A stretch of DNA of 64,000 nucleotides from Leisingera sp. S132. GTDB taxonomy: Bacteria > Pseudomonadota > Alphaproteobacteria > Rhodobacterales > Rhodobacteraceae. The DNA is taken from the NCBI RefSeq assembly GCF_025144465.1, contig NZ_CP083553.1:1300001-1364000 (forward strand). Direction: 5' to 3'. Positions 63,616 through 64,000 of the stretch are shown here, piece after piece. The notes beneath the pieces were generated by a model that made no database searches, had not been told where the DNA came from, and saw only the letters and a program-made list of their open reading frames with translations. The position numbers and the translations under genes are program-made. The stretch's first letter is position 1, and the number at the start of each line of letters is the position of its first letter.

Positions 63616-64000
63616 TTAGAGGCTGTCGGGGCGGTCCGCCGGGTACGTTAAGGTGCCGGCTTCCGCCGCGTGGCCGGAAACCCGGACCACTAGGCTGCTG
63701 CCGGTCTGATCCAGCGTCACAAAGACTGTGCCCGGCCGCCCGATGGCGCGGCCCTGATGCCCGGCGTAGGTCTGCAGCGGCACATCCGGCAGCAGCCCTT
63801 GGGCCAGCAGATAGGCGTCGGCCGGGCCGTTGGCGTTACCCGTCACCGGGTCCTCTGCGATGCCAATGGCCGGAGCGAACATGCGGTCGTGGGTTTCCAG
63901 GCGTCCCTCCATCTGCACCGCGGCAAATAGAAAATAGCCGTTGCAGCCGATCCGCGTGCTCAAGGCTGCCAGCCAGGGCAAGTCGGGTTCCAGCCTGTCC
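63616..64000 (-). CDS. PhzF-like isomerase family protein (3' part)
   Basis: The gene runs off the right edge; reading to 64000 stays open. Marks of the PhzF/diaminopimelate-epimerase-like fold are F-A-P-A-I-G-I-A-E-D-P-V-T-G-N-A-N-G (abbreviated: E-D-P-V-T-G-N-A), Q-T-Y-A-G-H-Q-G-R-A-I-G-R-P-G and L-V-V-R-V-S-G-H-A. About 128 residues, the C-terminal half, are present. PhzF relatives isomerise small molecules; the substrate here is unknown. Confidence 0.9.
   Translation of the reverse strand, partial: DRLEPDLPWLAALSTRIGCNGYFLFAAVQMEGRLETHDRMFAPAIGIAEDPVTGNANGPADAYLLAQGLLPDVPLQTYAGHQGRAIGRPGTVFVTLDQTGSSLVVRVSGHAAEAGTLTYPADRPDSL

Overview
The window reads as a chromosomal segment of a marine Rhodobacteraceae (Roseobacter-group) alphaproteobacterium, close in style to Leisingera or Phaeobacter; that placement is inference. 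Supporting signs are the high GC content, an ALA synthase whose residue numbering matches the Rhodobacter enzyme (PLP lysine at 248) under an FNR-type box, minCDE, an RTX/Hint protein, a TRAP transporter of the TakP type, an ilv leader attenuator, and small families typical of this group (DUF2852, DUF2189, DUF4440, an RSP_2648-like PIN protein). No phage, integrase, insertion sequence or CRISPR array is visible. The window opens inside an old yellow enzyme gene and closes inside a phzF-like gene.

Layout. 1-6 kb: OYE fragment, a secreted unknown, lon with a sigma-32-like promoter, and leucine dehydrogenase divergent from an Lrp regulator. 6-10 kb: tRNA-Val(CAC), a cytosolic-looking 49-residue repeat protein, a histidine phosphatase, tRNA-Val(TAC) and three tandem tRNA-Asp(GTC). 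10-21 kb: a fluoroacetate-dehalogenase-like hydrolase, an M20 dipeptidase, hemA, a RodZ-like protein, ispG, an M48 protease/DsbA pair, an aminotransferase and an N-acetylmuramoyl amidase. 21-29 kb: a peptidoglycan-binding, effector-like protein, PBP1A, the RTX/Hint protein and prfB. 30-38 kb: DUF2189 membrane protein, HTH regulator, ilvBN with leader attenuator, a 2OG-Fe(II) oxygenase, a Tat-exported metallo-beta-lactamase-fold protein and a lytic transglycosylase. 38-46.5 kb: a GAF-LuxR protein and a NarL-type two-component pair (Cache-domain kinase plus regulator) divergent from a TRAP transporter whose two permeases are unusually large. 46.5-64 kb: VOC protein, arginyl/leucyl-transferase, RDD and DUF2852 proteins, glnE, a MarR-led operon, an RlmI-like methyltransferase with a PIN protein, a second M48 protease, a ThrE-type exporter, an HD-GYP phosphodiesterase, minCDE, a PhoD-like phosphatase, a small membrane protein and a phzF fragment.

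Most of the coding content is housekeeping (cell wall, division, proteolysis, isoprenoid, heme and branched-chain amino acid synthesis). The less ordinary signals lie between genes. There are three copies of a structured palindromic element with covarying hairpin arms (near 4.2, 11.4 and 63.5 kb). A second dispersed motif at gene ends (AATACTCCGG plus a hairpin) occurs near 17.1, 46.6 and 55.6 kb. There is an ilv attenuator with mutually exclusive hairpins, a probable leaderless MarR promoter with its operator in the spacer, a 16-bp dyad in the kinase/TRAP intergenic region, and a duplicated TGT-N11-ACA site upstream of a DUF2852 gene. The two least understood proteins are the 49-residue repeat protein and the peptidoglycan-binding helical protein.
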